Assembly: GCA_950295325.1 (NCBI GenBank)
Contig: OX485807.1
Location: 45,104,440-45,168,439 of the forward strand
Direction of reading: 5' to 3'
Source: Polytrichum commune
Taxonomy: Eukaryota > Streptophyta > Polytrichopsida > Polytrichales > Polytrichaceae
Length of the DNA: 64,000 bases
The notes beneath the pieces were generated by a model. The model worked only from the letters and a program-made list of their open reading frames with translations, made no database searches and was not told the DNA's origin. A program made the translations under genes and the position numbers. This document shows positions 1 to 10,189 of this stretch, in pieces; the first letter of the stretch is position 1, and each line of letters starts with the position of its first letter.

Positions 1-2554
1 TGTGGCCAAAACCCATGCCTTAAAGTAAGGGGTGTATCTTGATGAAGGTTTGCCAAAGCGCCACGAACACGTGTCCAATATTGTATCCAACTTCCGTAAC
101 GAAGCCAACACGATCCACCAACATCCGCTACCCTCAAACTCTCCCAATATTGTATGAAGCCTGATATGCCTTTACAAATGTCCTCCAAATTCTTCATGGG
201 TATTGGTTTGCAAGGCTTAGGCTCTCCGTCAGGCAACATCGTCCTTCCCTCCCCATCAACACGCCATACAAGGAGACCCTCCGGCGGGCTCCAGTCTTGT
301 GACGTGCACAACAACTTGTATTGCATGGCGGGGACACCATCGTCACGCACGTAGAACCGAAATTGTTGTGCCTTCGTATGTCCGATCAATCGGTGAGCTC
401 CGCTTCGAATATACGGTTCTATAAATGCCTTGAAGTCGGGAACCTCCTCGATCATATGGGGGATGACGGGAATGTTCTCCAAATCCATGTACGACTTCAT
501 CAACAATGGGATTGTTGGAAAATCCTCCTCGCGCAACTTCATGCTCCACCGCCCAAAAGATGCATCGATATCGTCGTGCGTGTGGCCTACCAATAGAAAG
601 GACACAAAAACCTCCTTGAAAATGTCTTTCGCAACCAACAACGACCAATATGCAAAAACATATCTACTTTTATTGTCCTTGGCACAATTGTCCAATTGGA
701 CACGCAGAGTTGGGGGCAAATTCTTGGCAATCACATCTTCACTTGGTGGCTCCGGCAAGGAGTGCACGCATACATCTCTTCCATCCAAGACCGCTTCATA
801 TAGAGGTGTTGATCCCGAGTTTTCAAATAACAATCTTGATGAATAGGACGGCGGTTTCTCCAAATCACGTAAAAGCTTTGCAAATGACCCTATCGTGTGG
901 TTTGAATCCGCCGGATACAAATCAAGAGCATAATGAGCATACTTGACATCACCATGTCCATGTGCAATCATCCCTGCAAAGCCAACGCAATGGTTTAATA
1001 TTCAACTATGACACCAAAAAATTCACCTGCTGTACATCTATGGTCCCAAGTACAAACCTAAAGCACAAATTTGTGTTTAGGTAATGCAATGCAATTGTTA
1101 TCGAAATCACCTGTAACCGATACAGGAAGCTTAAAAAGGCCGTCCGTGGCTTTGATTCGATTTGCAAAACATGGTGAGGTTGTTTTGGCATGGTCCATTT
1201 TGTCATGGATGATTGTAAGGACCTCCAAAGGCCTAGAGATGGACAAAGCTCTATTTGTGTAGTAATCATTACGGTGTGCCTCTTGCATGTTCACATGCTT
1301 GAAATAGTTCATTTGATGTGCGGCATAGGACTCTGTCCCCATCGTGTGTGCATCTCGAAGGCGTTTCAACTTCTCGCATTTAGAACAACGCGCAAATTTG
1401 TCGCCTCGTCTTTTTGTGATGTATTCGCTAAAGTGAGATTTTTTTATTGCACTCAGTTTCGACAACGAAATAGGGTCCAACCCAGCCTTCTCGCCAACTG
1501 CGTTTACGTCCAACAATATGTCTTTCCATTTCGTGCCTGTAGGAAGAACCTTCTCCACAACCTTTTCACCGGTTGCGAGTGTGCGTGTTTTGTGTGGCAT
1601 TGCATCGGCAAGGGGGACAATGATGGTTGCCAGAGTGGCGGTTGCTTGTCTCGTTGCTTCCCTTGGTTTCTTTAAGCCCGTATTCCCATGGTGATGGGAC
1701 CGGCGGCCTTCCTTGGCATACGCGGCTTGTCTATAAAATTCCGCTTTCGACACACCGTGAATGATGTACCATGCCGTACAACACACGTCTATGCTCTGAA
1801 GGGTGATGACCTTGCGACCCGCTCCGTTCACATGTATCGCCCTATGGACATCAAGCTTTTTGGTGGATCTTAGACGGAAATCTCCAAGCCACATTTCCTC
1901 GCGGATGGCCTTCAATTTATCCCTTGGGAACAATTGGCAACAACGATGTACACAACAATCCTTTGTGGCAACTTCTCTAATGGACTCCTCACAAAGCAAC
2001 CTTTGACGTTTACACTCATTTGCAGACGGAATAGGACGTGCCAATGTATCGTACTTCCGTAGGCCTTTGCGTGGCCGAATGTTTGCTTGGAGCTCCTCTT
2101 GGATTTGGATGTGTCGTCGCTCATGCTCATGCAAATTAACCCCATCAATTGTCACATTCCTCAACGGCCACCTTCGCAACGAGAACCTATGAGTTGGATT
2201 AACTTCGGAATGTACGAGTGATTCCAATATAACAACTCCAACGTCCTCGGTGCCAAGGGGGTTTTCATCAATGCAATCTTGTGGATGTGTGTTACGACAA
2301 ATACCCTCCGCCACAGCAACTCCACTGTCATTAACAAGTACTACATCCAAATTCACCCATGAAGCTCGTGAAAGCCCAGCACATTCCACAGTGGGGCAAG
2401 AAGGGGCAGATGGCGAAGGACTCCCCAAGTCACCTTCATCTGCACTGTCATCAAAACTATCCTCCCCAACAATGTCTAGCTCATCCCCAGACGGAGATTG
2501 GGTGTTGCCCATGTCGTCAGAGAAGGAATCCCCTCTTCCACCAACTCCCTCCAT
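1..2554 (-). CDS. DUF7869-like putative transposase, A1 copy (partial, 3' end off-window)
   Basis: Exon 1 is 1111-2554 and exon 2 is 973 down to the window edge. The ATG at 2554 follows a TGTAG acceptor by five bases, so a leader exon lies upstream. The intron has GTGATT...TTTGCAG borders and splits a glycine codon in GTTACAG/GG. Exon 1 encodes an acidic N-terminus, a Cys/His cluster (CCVHRCC), a CxxC (RCSKCEK) and the block HDKMDHAK. Exon 2 encodes LDNCAKDN and GHTHDDID. In known DUF7869 and related RNase H-fold proteins such spaced acidic blocks are catalytic candidates; that role is inferred here. The visible exons have no stop. One residue differs from the A2 copy in exon 1 (Thr versus Met). 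The exon lengths match A3 exactly (exon 1 is 1,444 bp). Confidence 0.75.
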
Positions 2555-2754
2555 TGCGCCTACACACATGCACATGAAACCTCAACACACATGGAAAGAA
2601 TGTAAGGGTCCAAAAGAATCAAATATCGGAAAATGCAAGACACCATGATCAATGGGGACACCGAGGATGAAGACATTTCCAACACAACTACAATGTGAAC
2701 TCCCAACACTGTGTGCAAGTCCAAAACAAGTTCCAGGAATTATTTTGGTGCAGG

Positions 2755-3265
2755 TTTGGGTCGACCGGCCCAAACCTCATAAGGGTCGGACTGAACCCCT
2801 AACACACTGGGGTAGGGGTTTGGGTCGACCGACCCAAACCTCACAAGGGTACATCCACCCACACCAGGTAGTGATTTGGGTCGGTCGACCCAAACCTGAT
2901 AAGGGTCAGAAAAAAGACCCTAACACACTGGGGTAGGGGTTTGGGTCGACCGACCCAAACCTCACAAGGGTACATCCACCCACACCAGGTAGGGGTTTGG
3001 GTCGGTCGACCCAAACCTGACAAGGGTCAGAAAAAAAAACCCTACCACACTGGGGTAGGGGTTTGGGTCGACCGACCCAAACCTCACAAGGGTACATCCA
3101 CCAACACCACGTAGGGGTTTGGGTCGGTCGACCCAAACCTGATAAGGGTCAGACAAAAACCCTAACACACTGGGGTTGGGGTTTGGGTCGACCGACCCAA
3201 ACCTGTTAAGGGTCAGACATAAACCCTAACACACTAGTGGACAGGTTTGGGTCGGTCGACCCAAA
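2755..3265. repeat. Palindrome array upstream of A1 transposase (9 sites)
   Basis: Nine copies of the 20-bp palindrome TTTGGGTCG-NN-CGACCCAAA lie about 56-64 bp apart. They are embedded in a roughly 120-bp dimer unit whose spacers alternate (AC centre, then GT centre). The first site has one mismatch (CGGCCC). The array lies between the TATA box at 3571-3577 and the transposase ATG, so it is in the leader or first intron. A2 carries 11 sites at the same place, one dimer unit more. Short open frames running through the array are by-products of the repeat. Confidence 0.95.
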
Positions 3266-3570
3266 CCTCATAGGGTCAGACTTAAAACCCGCCAACACTA
3301 GTGTAAAGGTGAAGGTTCGCCCAAGTACACCACAAAATCCGGCGTATAATGCGGCGGATATTGCGTGGTGTGTTGAATTTGAGCTCATTGCAAAGTTCAC
3401 GGTGGGCTTGCATGCTGTGGATAGGTGCTCATGAACTTGCATGCTATGGATAAGTGCTCATGAACGGCAGCATGCACGAACCTTGAAGTACAGCTCCTAC
3501 TAAGAGTTCTCTCTACGAATTCCACAGCGGGAGAAGAGAAAAAAAGGACCGACTTTTGGGGGGTGCGCCC

Positions 3571-3577
3571 CTTTATA
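3571..3577 (-). promoter_or_regulatory. TATA box of A1 transposase unit
   Basis: On the minus strand the sequence reads TAGTATAAAGG within a GC-rich surround. The same block, GCGGAGG..GG.TAGTATAAAG, is kept at 60134-60140 (A2) and 35114-35120 (A3) at the same place before the transposase gene. Transcription would start about 30 bp downstream on the minus strand, near 3540. Confidence 0.6.
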
Positions 3578-5508
3578 CTATCCACCTCCGCTTCCCAGAC
3601 TTAGTCATTGGATGCCTTCCCCGCCTTCTTCTCTTGCAGAGGTTATTTCAAACCTCCTGACATAATTCCCCGTTTTCTGTTTATAGTAGAAAAATGCGCA
3701 TCTATCAATGCCCCTCTGATACCCCAGCCGTCATATGACTTAGTCTATGTTATTTAATCTATTTGTTTTGTTTTGTGTGGATATGACATACGCCATTGGG
3801 AGGAAGGGTGGCGGCCACATTAATTTTTTCAAGTATCATCAAGGTATATTTTAACCAATATGTAGACCCAAACACAACTCCATTCAATGCTTTCAAGTGT
3901 AAACCTATTTAGGTGGGGTTTGGGCCATTTGGAGGCTGCAATTATGAGAGAGTTTCCAAGGCTTGAGGCCATTGTCATGATGAATAGAATTATTTATTTG
4001 TCCCCCCTAAACCCTAAACCCTAGAACCTTGCTCTATTATCTCGCATGCAATAGTGGCAATGACGAACGTATGTGGACGTTGTTAAGGGGATACTAACTA
4101 CCAATGTCCCTTTCTAGTTCAATCTTTTAATGTTACTTGAATCCATCCTCAAGTTCACTTCAAGTTTACTAATGTGTGAGAGCAAAACATCCAAGATTGG
4201 ACCCTAAACCCTTATAACATCCACAACATGAAATACGCATTGACTAAATACAAAACCAATTAGGATATCATGTTTAAACGTCCCATATAACATATTAACA
4301 TGATCAAGATTGTATTTACTATGACCTTCCGATTAGACTCTTCTTCATAATATTATGCAAACAATATCTGTTATATCTTCCTCCATTATCTAATACACGT
4401 GGAGAGAACAATGAATAACAACATGATGTTGTGCTTCTCCGATTTACTTTTACATGACATTCCATATATTAAATACATCATGAACGATGGTTTATTAGCG
4501 ACTAATATGTGATTCCTTAAAGTGAGCGAAACATCCAAAGTTGGACCCATAGCCCCTATTAACATCCACAATATTTCATGTTATTTGAATAAACACACGA
4601 CCAATCAATATATCGCGTTTAAACGTCTCAAATAACAAATTAACATAATCAACATCGTCTTCACTATAACCTTCCTATAAGACTCTTCTCACGAGTAAGA
4701 CAATGTTATACATTGACATTGGATAGATTAATATGTTATAACCCTATCTCCTATCTCCTAAACCCTAAACCCTAAACCCTAAACACCAAATGTAGTTGTG
4801 GTTCACTGATGCCCCCATATACAAACAACATCTATTTTATCTTGCGCCATCATCTAATATACATGGAAGGAACAGGGAATAACAACATGATTGCTTGAAT
4901 GGCTTCATTTGATGTTGTGCTTATCCCATTTACTCTTATATCACAATCTATATATTAAATATATCATGAACCATGATTTATTGGCGACTATGTGATTCGT
5001 GAAAGTCACGATCTAAGGGATGTACTTAAAACTTGAGCATGTTCGCATTTTCAAATAAGGATCATGCATTTCAAAACCCTTGCAAAATGCAGTTGGGGAA
5101 GGTATTCATTTATTAGGCTCCACACTCAATTATTCTAAATTGTTCCACATGTTGGGGGGTGTGTGTAATCTTTTTTTTTTCATTCAATATCGTGTGAATT
5201 GTTGGCATCATTGGTAAAGACTAAATGTGAATGGTTACATCGTTAAATATAACGCAATTATATGGTTTTTCTAACATGCTCAAACAAAAGAGAAACCAAT
5301 GCCTTCAATGATTTTGGAAAATTTAGGGTATGGTGTCATGTAAGTAGGGGATAAGTATTAGTTTAGCATAAAGTTTTGTTGTAAGAATGCGCTGGCTATA
5401 TAAATGGTTAGTTTTGTAGAATAACACATTTTATGTAGCACCTTAGGGTACTCCATAGTTCTTTTGAAAAAACTAATAAGGGTTTAGAGCAGGGTCCAAA
5501 AGAACCTA
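3578..5508. other. AT-rich spacer between the two divergent units of A1
   Basis: No supported gene is visible. The stretch is AT-rich and carries short telobox runs of CCCTAAA, near 4010-4025 and 4766-4790, that are common in plant DNA. They are too short to be a telomere. No tandem repeat or palindromic site of the GGGTCG type was seen. The mirror copy is 58203-60133. Confidence 0.6.
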
Positions 5509-5767
5509 AACCCTAAAATTTGCTAATTTGAGATTTTCTCTTCTCTCAAATTAATATATGAACCACAACAACATAGTGTAATGTTTGGGTCGTCCTACCT
5601 AAACCATCTTCATATGAGATCTTAATTGCGTTCTTGATATGAACACCCGCTTCAAAGTATTTGCATCTTACAACATTCTCCAATGTACGTGCGATTTTAT
5701 CCATGTTCTTATATTTGTAACTTTCTCAAAATGCCGAAAAAATCCCAAATTAATGAATATACCGATT
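5509..5767. mobile_element. Mini-element made of both ends of a family-A-like transposon (degenerate)
   Basis: The left edge (about 5509-5560) resembles the A3 left end, including its following stretch CTCAAATTAATATATG. The right part (about 5570-5767) resembles the A right end: CCCGCTTCAAAGT, TTTGCATCTTACAAC, TTCTCCAAT and CTCAAAATGCC occur in the same order as at 17905-18005. The two ends meet with nothing between, as in an internally deleted MITE-like derivative. The terminal bases are diverged and no clear target duplication is visible, so the exact borders are uncertain. The mirror copy lies at 57944-58202. Confidence 0.55.
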
Positions 5768-6420
5768 AAAACAAATGCAGCCTACAAAATTAGTGACTTA
5801 GCCTATAAAATTTTGAAAGTGTAGGACAAAGAGCCTATGGACAATTTAAAAACATAGGATATCAACCTATGTGATAAAAAACATTTAGGAAATTTTGCCT
5901 AAATTTTTTTTAAAATAGAGGATTTTAGCCATTCATCCTTCTTCAAATTGGGAAATTAGTTGGCCTAAGTACATATCTTTAGGCTATATCTTGCAGGAAG
6001 AGTAGAGGTTGAATGAGAACATGGTGAGAACTTTCACCCTTGAACTCATTTGAATTTTAGCAACCTTTCATAACTTATAATCAACTCTTTAAAAAAGACT
6101 TGGTTAATCCTTGGCCTTCAAACGTGGTGAAAGGCTTAGCCAGGTTCAATTCCTGCCAAGGATCCCACTTAGTACTCAAATTTTGATTTTAAAACCTACA
6201 ACATTAAAAGATATGAAGGATTTTAACCTACTAAAAATTAGTTTTGAAGGCAATTGGCGAGGAACTTACAAACTCAAAAGGTTTTCAACTTACAAAAAGT
6301 TGATATTGTAGAATGCAACCTATGCTATGAGGCAAATAGCCTATGTACTCTTAAAGAGGTAGGCCCGCTAAGGGTTTAGAGTCAAGCTTTAGGTTTTAGG
6401 GTTCCTTGTAACCCTGTTTC
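5768..6420. other. AT-rich spacer before the A1 cassette promoter
   Basis: No gene is supported. The region contains a tRNA-like fold (6108-6163) and, near 6365-6412, a telobox-like stretch (AAGGGTTTAGAG, TTTTAGGGTT) just before the CT-rich leader of the cassette. Confidence 0.5.
6108..6163 (+). other. tRNA-like remnant (SINE-like B box)
   Basis: A perfect 7-bp acceptor-type stem (TCCTTGG with CCAAGGA) encloses a perfect T-arm (CAGG-TTCAATT-CCTG). Only 56 nt separate the outer ends, too short for a full tRNA: at least one arm is missing. It is probably a tRNA-derived relic or a degraded SINE head. The copy in A2 is at 57548-57603. Confidence 0.35.
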
Positions 6421-7340
6421 CGTGGGTGCCCTAAACTTGTGGGCACCCTATTCATGCGGTTGGGGGCCAATTCCCGAGGCAAACAAAACCCCAACCGTCA
6501 CATTTTTTCATTCTTTCTTTCTCTCTCTCTCTCTCCGCGCCAAGCTTACGCTCCGCGCTTTGCTTGGAAGCGCCGCCTCTCCTGAAGCGCCGCTTTCGCA
6601 AAGCGCCACGGCGATTCAGGCTTGGTGTGGGTTTTCTTCACATTCACCCGCGTTTTGCTTTCTTCTAATTCTTCTATTTCCCTCCTTCCTCTTGCTCTAC
6701 AATAGAATAGCCGCAGTGCAATCTTGGAAGTTAGGGTTTCTTTTGAAAGAAACAGAAACATACGGAGGAGGGTTTTCGAGCGTGAGTGTGAAGGAAATTA
6801 GTCCAAGACTGTTGAAGAGTGTTGGAAAGTGCTGAGGGAAGTTAGTAGAACATTGTGTAGGAGATAAAGCTTCTGTTTGGGAGGTCCAGGTGTTTGTACT
6901 GGAAGTTTTAGGAGTGCTTGTGAAATTCAAGAGTTCTTTAAGAGTATCAAGAGTTGTTTGAGAGTTTTCGAAGTCGTTTGAGAGATTCAGTAGTTTTGTG
7001 AGGGATTCAGGAGTGGGTTTAGACATTTCGAAGTCTTTTGAGAGGTTTAGTAGTTGTGTGTGAGATTCAGGAATTGGTTTAGACATTTCGAAGTCTTTTG
7101 AGAGATTCAGTAGTTGTGTGTGAGATTCAGGAGTTAGTTTAGACATTTCGAAGTCTTTTGAGAGATTCAGTAGTTCTGTGTGAGATTCAGGAGTTGGTTG
7201 AGAGATCCAAGAGCTGTTTGAGAGAGTTGATAGTTGTTTGAAAGTTTCTCATTGAACTTTCTCACAGTTTGTTTGATATTGAGAATTATTGGAAGAACAA
7301 CTTGCTCTACTCCAAATTGTCTGCACAACATCTTTGAAAG
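6420..7340 (+). other. Leader exon of the A1 cassette (start approximate)
   Basis: The stretch begins with a CT-rich run (6500-6540) typical of plant core promoters and leaders. It ends at a donor, TTTGAAAG/GTATTG, at 7341. The first coding exon starts at ATG 7870 directly after a CAG acceptor, so a non-coding upstream exon is needed. A3 has the same plan (donor at 37870). The exact transcription start cannot be seen. A 60-bp tandem repeat fills its 3' part. Confidence 0.5.
6957..7260. repeat. 60-bp tandem repeat in leader exon (about 5 units)
   Basis: The unit contains CATTTCGAAGTC, TTTTGAGAG and ATTCAGTAGTT followed by GTGTGAGATTCAGGA. It recurs with period 60 at about 6960, 7020, 7080, 7140 and 7200 with slight drift. 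A 149-aa open frame on the opposite strand here comes from the repeat. The mirror is 56451-56754. Confidence 0.85.
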
Positions 7341-7388
7341 GTATTGTATTTTATTTTAACCAATATGTGTTTGTAGATTCACGGTGTT

Positions 7389-7424
7389 GTAGCATACACA
7401 ATGCATAAGCATTGTATATGCTAC
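7389..7424. other. Conserved hairpin in leader intron of A1
   Basis: Two 16-base arms (GTAGCATACACAATGC and GCATTGTATATGCTAC) pair at 15 of 16 positions around an ATAA loop. A3 keeps the hairpin core at 37925-37954 with a changed but still paired outer stem. It lies about 50 bp after the leader donor and before the first palindrome cluster. Confidence 0.6.
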
Positions 7425-7459
7425 ATGCCAAGTTTAAAAAATATATTAAAATAATACTG

Positions 7460-7842
7460 TTTGGGGAGACGACCCAAACACAGCCTCTTGTTTGGGTCGA
7501 CCGACCCAAACACAGCCCCTTGTTTGGGTCGCTCGACCCAAACACAAAACAAAGCATCATGTTTGGGCCGAGCGACCCAAACAAAGTCTTCTAATTATAA
7601 ACTCATAAAGAAATCCATGATATTTTGCATCAATATAAAATTCGCATCAACCCAAAATAATAATCAAGGAATGTATCAAGGAAAAGTATCAAGGAATCCT
7701 GCATGTCACAAACAATATAAAATGCAAATCCACCCAATAATCACAACATTCTTATTATCATTACAAATGATGCTGAAATATAAAAATATACAATCCACCT
7801 AAACCTATTCATGTCATAGATGTTTGGGTCGAACGACCGAAA
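7460..7842. repeat. Palindrome cluster in leader intron of A1
   Basis: The cluster starts with an asymmetric variant, TTTGGGGAGACGACCCAAA (7460). Three sites of the TTTGGGTCG-NN-CGACCCAAA type follow near 7490, 7521 and 7561 (spacers AC, CT and AG; the last has one mismatch). A further site with one mismatch is at 7823-7842. A2 has one extra 32-bp unit here. All lie between the leader donor (7341) and the coding ATG (7870). Confidence 0.9.
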
Positions 7843-9205
7843 CTAACCTTGCACATTATTTTCTTACAGATGGCTCCAAAGAAAAGACCCGGCGAAAGGT
7901 GGTTCATGCCTGCGCCGGACATGTTGTGGCAGGAGCACGAAACCCCGCAGGATGACTCCTATTCCCCTAAGGACGGGCTTGTCCTCGCTTGGTCTATTCA
8001 AGTAGTCAAAGCCTCAACATACAAAATGATTTTTGTTGTCAAGGTGGGAACCGTGGAGAAACACACCTGGGCGACTCTCGCGGGATGGGAGGTCGCATCG
8101 GTACAGTCTCTTGGAGACTATACCGACGTCATCCTCGAGAACTCGGCTGTGCAGAACGCGCATATGTTCATGCACCAGTTCTCCGAGCCTTTCGACGCAC
8201 TCTATGCAAGAGAGTCCTGTGTCGAACCGGAAGTTATCAAGCCGGAGACAATATTTATCGATGGGAGTACATCGAATACCAAGGTCTCAAGCCGGTTCAC
8301 AAAACTAAAACATGCAATAACCGTGCTGAACAGGGGCCTGCAAAGCAAAACCAAATCACAACAACCTGTGAGGCGGAAAGCTCCCACAGAGGAAGGAGCA
8401 GGGTCGTCAAGACCTCAATCGGTGAGGATGCCGCTACCAGTACCGGCTGACTCGCGTAGGACCACTCCCTCCCAAACACCTACGAATAGTGAGACACCTA
8501 CACCTTCTGGGAGCCGTCAAACAACTCCATCCAAGAGGGCGAGAGAGTCATCTGTGATGACTGACGAGCCAGTCTCACCGGAGATGCGCATGCCGAAGCC
8601 AGGCGAAGAGGTGGATGCAGGGGAGCTGCAGAAAATTGTGAACAATTTCACGACGAAATGCTCCCACTGTTTTTTCATGGGCAGGGATTTCAAGTTCGAC
8701 GTGAACATCAGCCAGTGCCATCTAGCGCCATCGGAGAAGTGTGTCCGGGCAAAGGAGGACGCCTACGTTGACTGGATAATCGCGCAGATCGTTTGCGAGC
8801 AGTTTAAAGACGACAGGCAAACGATTGTAGTGATGCCACAGGGTCTCAAGAAAATGCCTACACCTGAAATGTGGCCAACAATTCAGAAGGGCGATTTTTG
8901 GCTGATAGACGGCCAACACAGCGTGGAGGCATCCAAGAAAATCCAACTCATGAATGAGTGGGATGATCCCAACAATCAGAAGGAAAAGCTGAAGGTTTGG
9001 AAGGCACTGGTGGTGTGGTCTGACGACGAGACCAAGCTCAGCGACATCTCCCGGTACTTCAATATGGGAAACAAGAAGAGGGCTTACCAAGCTTCCTGGA
9101 TAAGGAATATCATGGCCTCGCGGGAGGTGTGGGAGTTCTATGGTAGGCCTCCCAAGGAGAGGGAGAATGCAAAGGACAAGAATCCCAAGTGGGAGGTGAG
9201 TATTG

Positions 9206-9321
9206 TTTGGGTCGACCGACCCAAACTCCTGGTGCAGCCTTGTTTATTTAGTTTGGGTCGATCGACCCAAACAACTGTTGCAGTCTTGTGTTTTTTTTTA
9301 GTTTGGGTCGATCGACCCAAA
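9206..9321. repeat. Three palindromes in intron 1 (A1)
   Basis: Perfect 20-bp sites at 9206-9225, 9252-9271 and 9302-9321 (spacers AC, AT, AT) fill the first part of the 217-bp intron 9196-9412. The first starts 10 bases after the splice donor. A3 has four sites in the same intron, and family B has two sites of its own type. Confidence 0.95.
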
Positions 9322-10189
9322 CTCTTGTTGTAGATGTTGGTCATGATATGGTTTGGAAATCACATGTACATATCTAACACGCATTCAAATGTTCTGTTTT
9401 GTTCACGTGCAGGATTTCAAATACCAAATGATCAACAAATTCTCCTCCATTGATAATTCGAGCCACAAGCAAAAGAAATACAGCGACCTCAAGGGGGAGA
9501 TTTACTTGATTACAGCATCGGACTCAGTTTGGAGGAAGTGAAAAACCGTGTTTGAAAAGCACGAGACGGGGGATTTGATCGACCCCGACACTGGCGCTTT
9601 CTTTAGCCTGGCCTCGCGCTTCAAGCAGATGAAGCCTCTCGTGAGAGAGTTCTTTAGAACTCTTCAAGGTCTGTCAGAGACGGAGGTGGAGAAGGCGGCA
9701 TCGCACATCCTGCACGTGGCACCCACGGCGAAGAGGTGTTGGGTGCACCCGAAGATTGTCTTCCAAAAGCCCAAATCCTTCGTTCCTTCATGCTATACCA
9801 TGAAGGAATGGACGGAGAACAGGAAAAAGAAGACGACTATCGTGCAGGAGCTGCATAAATTGGTGCCAGAGAGGAATATTGTCGTGGACGGCGAGGTTCA
9901 TGAGGCTAACTGGAGAGCATTCAAAGATGAATATAAGTTCACCAGTGCCTCCATGGCGGCTCTAATAAGGGAAGCGGGGGACGACTTCTTGCGGGCCAAG
10001 ATGGTGAAGGGTGGGAAGAACCGGGCGCTTCCGGATCACACAGCGCGTGCGTTCTCGAACTTCATCAAGGAGAAGAAGATTGTCAAGTTTGAAGGGGACG
10101 CTTACTTCAACCTTGTCACCTTCGAGCCTTTGAAAATTCAGGGCTGGCCAGGTCAGGACGCCAGAATGGCGATAAGGACGAAAGCAAGG

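Noticed and set aside
4766-4793. Telomere or chromosome end
   Set aside because: Only three to four CCCTAAA units occur, inside an element and in both arms; these are telobox-like runs.
6697-7146. 149-aa protein on the minus strand
   Set aside because: It lies over the 60-bp tandem repeat of the leader exon, has no domain and no splice or start context.
9539-9541. TGA read as Trp by a changed genetic code
   Set aside because: A3 uses TGG at both positions and genes end with TGA; simple nonsense mutation fits.
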